From Drechmeria coniospora (taxonomy: Eukaryota; Ascomycota; Sordariomycetes; Hypocreales; Ophiocordycipitaceae): 64,000 bases of DNA. The notes below the pieces were generated by a model. It did no database searches. It saw only the letters and a list, made by a program, of their open reading frames with translations, and was not told where the DNA came from. How positions within the stretch are numbered: the first letter of the stretch is position 1; each line of letters starts with the position of its first letter. The position numbers were made by a program, and so were the translations under genes. Below are positions 59,358 to 64,000 of this stretch, in pieces. Location of the stretch: assembly GCF_001625195.1 (NCBI RefSeq), contig NC_054391.1, positions 744,001-808,000 of the forward strand, given 5' to 3'.

Positions 59358-59420
59358 CGTCAGCCCCCCCCCCCCCCCCCCCAAGACGGGCACCCTAGTT
59401 GGCGATATGGCGGCTAACTG
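59358..59420 (-). mobile_element. pogo TIR relic with 19-C run
   Basis: CGTCAGCC followed by 19 consecutive C in total and AAGACGGGCACCCTA, the TIR of the element at 54869. Only about 60 bp remain before the sequence switches to duplicated block C. Confidence 0.75.
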
Positions 59421-59444
59421 ACCTTTTGTATCACAGCGTGGCCG

Positions 59445-60815
59445 GCGGCGGCTCGGTAGCACTGCTTCTTCGTGAATAAGTGCTACCGCATTTGAACAGA
59501 ACAGCGCCGCGAACAGAGCTGACACCTTGCCCGGGTCAATTGGATCACGTGGGAGAATGCGAATCGATAGTACGAACCTTTTCTGATAATACCGCATGTA
59601 CGGAGTAGTTGAGTTGAAATCACCGAGCTGAATCACCGCCGCTGACCGGCTCCGTGTTCCCACCCTCTCCACTTCAAAATGAGCAAGAGGCGACGGCCGT
59701 GACCTGCTGAACTCGTCGGGCAACACGACAAACAAAACTGTACCGAGACAACAGTAATATGTTGTTGGAATGGAACGTCAACTCTCAACATTGGCAAAGA
59801 ACCTGTTACAGGAAAAAGGGGGGTCACGTAGCGGAGCACGTGACCAGAGGAAAATCACTAAGTCTATATTCGGTCCCGCTAGGCGGATCACACACACATG
59901 AGGACTATCGTCAGATTGGTCGACAAAGAATCAGCCCCTTGGTGTTCTTCTTGGTCCTGTTGAAGCCGTCTTGATGGCCCATCTGCTTCATTTCCTGTGG
60001 GCCATGTGAGGTGCTCGAGTACGCAGAAATCTGACGCTGGACACTCTGTCGAGAGCCTCGGCATATGAAACAACAGAGCGAATTCGTTTCCTGAGCTACC
60101 ATTCTCAACGGTTCATGTCAAGATCATGCCAAATATTGGCCACAGATGGAGTTACTGCAAGTAATTTGGGCGTCGCCTGCCACTCGTAACGTGGCAGCGC
60201 TATGTACTTAGTTGAGATACCGACCATCTGGCTTTCCCACTCGCGCTAAGCTGCTCGCTGATGTCCCGGAAGCATCCACTTGGGGGGGATTAGTGGCCAG
60301 AAAGTGAGCTGATGTTCTTGAAGATGGTGTACATGGTGCGACTGAAAGATACCGGATTAGAATTAAAGTTTGCACCTAACGGTACGTGGAAAGCATTCTT
60401 TACACTCGGTGGATGACTGGGACATTGTTACAAGTACAAGCAGCTGCAACCATAGCCTAACGACTTTGGATATTGCCACACTATACCCGTTACTATTGGT
60501 TCTGTGTGCGGAGCTGGAGAGGCAACTAAAAACCAACCTAAAAACCAACCTAAGATTAAATATGTAAAGCAGCAAGTACCTGTCTAAATACATAACTTGG
60601 AAATATGGGCGGTGCCGATAGCTGGGCCGTGGTCCCTATGTCTCAAAACGCTAGCCCCTGATTATCCGTGCCTAGTGGAGGTAAACAAGCATCCGGCCAT
60701 AATCATAAAACTTATGGCCCCAAATAAAGCGATTCCAATACTTATACTTTGCTGTGCCTTGCACTCCTCCCCTTGGCTGCGATGCTTGAATGGTCGTAGA
60801 TTCGGAGATGGAGCC
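59445..60815 (-). repeat. dispersed duplicated block, copy C
   Basis: Reverse complement of copy A (6545-7905) over almost its whole length; copy B (18225-18790) covers the middle. A minus-strand frame (about 59440-59735) is more open here than in A, so C is the best-preserved copy. Product not recognised. Confidence 0.7.
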
Positions 60816-60874
60816 GAACTCACTGGACAACAATCAAGAGTATTGGTTACGGCAGGCCGGCATTACTGCTGCGC

Positions 60875-61240
60875 TCAAGGGTAGGTATTGTCGAAAGGTT
60901 CTGTAATAAACGGCCCCGGTGTAACACCGACCAGAAATGCACCGACGCCAGAAGAAGTTACCCTCGCCAAGAGGGCGCCCATCTTGTCGACATGGCATGG
61001 GATTGCGCCGTCAACTATTGTGACAATTCCATCAGCCATTCCGAACCGTATCGCTGCTCCTTCGCTTCGGGTTGAGAATATGAAAGCAATATTGAGATAT
61101 TCCTTGCCTAAAGATTCACCAACGAGGTTAGAATATCGATATATGCGCGAGCAGCCATGGCTAGAACCTCCTTCCAAGGCTTCCAGCTCATCGTCTAAAG
61201 AGATGACACACTGCCCCCTTTCCAGTTTTCCCCGTTGTAG
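60875..61240 (-). pseudogene. unidentified coding fragment
   Basis: About 120 open minus-strand codons with strongly protein-like composition (S-S-H-G-C-S-R-I-Y-R-Y, A-I-R-F-G-M-A-D-G, G-V-G-A-F-L-V-G-V). It has no upstream start in register and ends at a TGA next to block C. This piece is absent from copy A and was either inserted in C or deleted from A. I do not recognise the family. Confidence 0.35.
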
Positions 61241-61470
61241 TCATCTCATCCACCATTTAGAGGGGTTGATTAGGATTAGCTTTGTGACTAGTGCATGTGC
61301 GTAAAGTAATCAAATTTGAAAATCTCCCTTAGAGCCCTTCCCCATTGCGGGTAAGCATGAGGCTGGTACGAAACGCGATTACAATGCGCATACTGTGTGT
61401 TTATCAAGCTTCAAAAGTCCTTTGTACGGGCACCGATACATCGTCGTACGCATTCGTTGCATGTAACGGG

Positions 61471-61700
61471 CAGATGTCGGCGAGCCGGGTTCGTAAAAAC
61501 ACCCTGTAACCCCGTCGGAGTGGAATTGTATTTGTTCATATCTCATCCACCATCATGTTTGCTTGTCCAATAGCTTCCACAAGCAGATGTCAGCGAGCCG
61601 GGTTCATGAAAACCCCCTGTAACCCCGTCGGAGGTGGAATTGTATTTGTTTACATCTCTTCCAACATCATGTTTGCTTGGCCAATAGATTCCACAACCAG
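61471..61700. repeat. 113-bp tandem duplication (two copies)
   Basis: CAGATGTC(G/A)GCGAGCCGGG at 61471 and again at 61584, followed by matching sequence to about 61700 with some ten differences. The unit contains a CCAATAG motif. No coding significance is evident. Confidence 0.8.
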
Positions 61701-62280
61701 TGAAGGCGCCGCCAGTATAGTGGTACGGTGGCTCACCCCAGGGGGCCAGACTTGGTACGTATCAGTTTCTCGTAGCTTGGGTACCACGAGGCTTGCTTAG
61801 CATGACATCGGCGCAAGCCTCCGGGCGTGCGTTATGTTGCTGGACGCTTCATTCCAATAATTTTATCAGTGCGTACGTGATAGCTCAATGAAACGCGAAC
61901 ATGTCATCGTATTATCCTTGGACCGATAGTTTGATAATGTACTAGTGGCGTCACTATTATATCCTCACGGGATTCCCCGCCCAACCAGCCTGCCTCTTAA
62001 TCAGTCTCATCCTTTGCGAGTCTAGTTTCTGATGCATCCAAACTCAAACTCAGACTGTTCGCCTAAAGATTACGGCATGAACTCGAAAATATATCATCTT
62101 GAGAAGACGATCTCACCCATATACCACTTAACCCACCAGATACGAAACCGCTGTAATAGTTGGTTGAAGTGCTTAGAGAGTATACCCCTTACCTCGACCT
62201 GCTACTCCAACCCGCTATTTGCCGTTTGTCGAGTTCTCCGTGCGAGTTCCTGTAATATAATTTCTCAAGGTTCTTCCAAC
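61701..62280. other. no gene; upstream region of the YDR124W-like gene
   Basis: Short frames only. A frame entering exon 1 of the next gene extends upstream to 62032, so the true start could lie further left, but similarity with copy A begins just before the ATG at 62281. Confidence 0.4.
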
Positions 62281-63893
62281 ATGAGCCATTCCGGCCAGAG
62301 TCTGGAGCCAAAAGAATGTCTAAATGTAGGCTGAAACACTCCTAGCCGTACCAAGAACAATATTAAATGCGAAATACATCTACTTACTAGTCTCAGAGGG
62401 TTCATGATGCCGTCAAGCTGCTTTCTAGTGGCGGCGTAACGAAATATTTCGTCGCCGCTGTTGCTGATGACGGAATTTACGTTACCTTCTACGGTCCCTC
62501 GTCAGCGACCAAGGCCAACAGCGTACCGGCCTTCTTCGATATGAACAAGTTTCTGCAAACAATCTCCTCGACTGAGCACCGGACTTCACCTTCACGTCCA
62601 GACTCGTCCGCACATGATGTATATACCGGTTTTTCCGCCGTCCCAGCCCAGAGAGGCTCTGGTCACCTACAATACGGCGGAGAAGACCGAAGCTGGAGTC
62701 GAGGGGAGCACAGTAGGTCCAAGGTAGATAGTTCGATGACGACGCAATGGCAACTACCGGGAAGCATTAAGACTAGCGACTCATTGGCTGTCCGGAGAAT
62801 CCTGGAGCGTCAGTTAGGCAAATGCCAGCAGATGATGTGTAGGCTGTTAGCTAAAGTCTGGATTAAGGCCATTGAACCCAATAAACAGACCAAGTACCCG
62901 TATAGCGGCATGAAGGAAAGGACGCCTGGCTGGTGGCCTAAGCCGTGGGGTCCTCGACAAGATGACCGGGTCCGGCACAAGGAGCCTGATCACTTGCAAA
63001 AGCGAGGTATGTCCAAGGTCTCTCTTGAAAAAGAATAAATTGAGGACGAGTACTTATACTATACCTGAGAGAAGAGCGTGTATATCTTCTCGTTTACATT
63101 ATCGACCTAGTTACGGAGCCAGTAGCGAAGCAGCACTACGATATTAGGCAGCAAGACCTAAATATCGACAAGTTGGAGCAGATAACGAGGGTGCATCTCG
63201 CCTCTTTCTTTACCAGGGACAAAAAGAACTCGGAAAAAGCACTACACCTTAACGAGCTCTTCAGGATAGCACGTCAGGTCGAGATGTTCAAGAACGGCAA
63301 AACCAGTACGTTATTCTTACCCATCTCCACTACCTGTATTCCACGTAAGAACAAACTAGTATACTGATGTAGACAATGTGAAAGAATTGTTGACTGAACC
63401 TCTGAGCCTAGCTAGAGATCGAAAATTCATTACCAACACTGAGGACACGTTTTACTGCAATAATGCCGCCGATGTCGCTCAATATACGGATTCTTCTGTA
63501 ACAGGCGAAGTAGATAATATGATAAAAGAGGCTTGCCCCCATGAATACGAACCTTGTATGAATTGGACCTCTACCGTTATTTCACCCTCTTTCCGGCCAA
63601 ACACCAAACATAAAACTCACGCAACAGGAATGGGACTTGCGTTTACTGCCGAACAGAGTGCCGGTACTTTTCTGGATACGTCGCCTACACCCGCGGGAAA
63701 TGATGGCAAGACCTCGACGGCTGCCTCAGCTACCTCCCTCGAGTATAGCGAAACTAGTAACGCCTATGTTAACCTCAATGGGGAAATGCTGATTTTAGAA
63801 GGCGAGAATTATATACCCGAGTGGCTTTCAACCCCAGCGGAAACAGGGGGCGCGATTCACGTATCGCATAATACAAGTTTGGCCCGTGGCTGA
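62281..63893 (+). CDS. subtelomeric hrmA-associated / YDR124W-like protein (DUF2841), four exons
   Basis: Proposed exons 62281-62325, 62397-63006, 63051-63305 and 63373-63893, all in phase, giving 476 aa. Introns: 62326-62396 (71 nt), 63007-63050 (GTATGT donor, 44 nt; acceptor at 63044 also fits the frame) and 63306-63372 (GTACGT, 67 nt). Residues about 143-290 match the helical-bundle domain of the fungal YDR124W-like family (PF11001): K-A-I-E-P-N-K-Q-T-K-Y-P-Y, W-W-P-K (194-197) and H-K-E-P-D-H (209-214). Function unknown; one Aspergillus fumigatus member lies in the hrmA cluster that alters colony form. The N-terminal part (V-A-A-V-A-D-D-G-I-Y) is shared with the truncated copy at 6.2-6.5 kb. 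The short second intron is the weak point; it could be a frameshift. Confidence 0.65.
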
Positions 63894-64000
63894 CTCTGGA
63901 ATATGTACTTCCGGAAGGTCGCAGGAGCCCGGCGTATGATATAGCATTCGAACTGCACTATAATAGAGAATACGTACGCATCTATATATAGTAACATATT
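63894..64000. other. 3' flank, no feature
   Basis: About 100 bp after the stop codon of the YDR124W-like gene; AT-rich, nothing recognised. Confidence 0.4.

Noticed and set aside
1..64000. CRISPR arrays, telomeric TTAGGG repeats, tRNA and rRNA genes
   Set aside because: Looked for repeat-spacer patterns, telomere units and the tRNA T-loop GTTCRA context; none was convincing. The tandem arrays found have no unique spacers.

Overview
The window looks like a transposon-rich, probably subtelomeric, stretch of a filamentous ascomycete. I infer a hypocrealean, possibly insect-associated, fungus. The basis is: short introns with GT...CTAAC/CTAAT...AG signals; a Tad-type LINE, Fot1/pogo, hAT, MULE, Copia and Gypsy relics whose stop codons are almost all TAG/TAA at Gln or Trp positions (a RIP-like signature); a secreted ADP-ribosyltransferase of the heat-labile-enterotoxin-like family, which is expanded in such fungi; and a homologue of the subtelomeric hrmA-associated (YDR124W-like, DUF2841) family. 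The species is not determined. No tRNA, rRNA, CRISPR array or telomere repeat was seen.

Layout. 1-2.5 kb: a hairpin-rich solo LTR and the intact ADP-ribosyltransferase-like gene (minus strand). 2.5-8.9 kb: mostly decayed sequence, a second hairpin-rich solo LTR with a perfect 5-bp target duplication, and a truncated inverted copy of the segment at the right end of the window. 8.9-11.4 kb: a pogo relic followed by a GC-rich minisatellite. 12.8-15.4 kb: a secreted protein with an ice-binding-like (DUF3494) domain fused to twelve 41-residue Thr/Ser-rich repeats. 16.9-18.8 kb: more relics. 21.3-32.0 kb: one giant gene (about 3,527 aa) with a short signal-peptide exon, a 74-nt intron and a 10.4-kb repeat exon, ending in two beta-propeller-like domains. 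32-40 kb: AT-rich retrotransposon graveyard with palindrome clusters, a solo LTR and decayed Copia and Gypsy gag. 40.2-41.3 kb: the 3' half of a third gene of the giant-gene type, beheaded at the Gypsy relic. 42.0-44.1 kb: a chimera of Abp2-like, polyketide-synthase and hAT sequence. 45.3-46.8 kb: a secreted deaminase-like gene whose 3' end runs into a solo LTR. 47-48.2 kb: a second pogo family. 48.3-53.7 kb: a decayed Tad-like LINE. 54.1-54.8 kb: the N-terminal stub of an MFS sugar transporter. 54.9-56.7 kb: a complete pogo element with TA duplication. 57.5-58 kb: a MULE fragment. 58.8-60.8 kb: duplicated blocks also found near 6-8 kb, 18 kb and 44 kb. 62.3-63.9 kb: a spliced, apparently intact YDR124W-like gene.

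How the genes relate. The living genes appear to be secreted or surface proteins: two repeat-rich wall or adhesin-like proteins that share the same repeat unit, an ADP-ribosyltransferase-like protein and a deaminase-like protein, plus the hrmA-associated-type gene. They sit as islands in transposon debris. Several breaks (beheaded adhesin gene, truncated deaminase-like gene, chimeric ORF) fall exactly on transposon or LTR junctions, so transposon-driven recombination seems to be shaping the locus.
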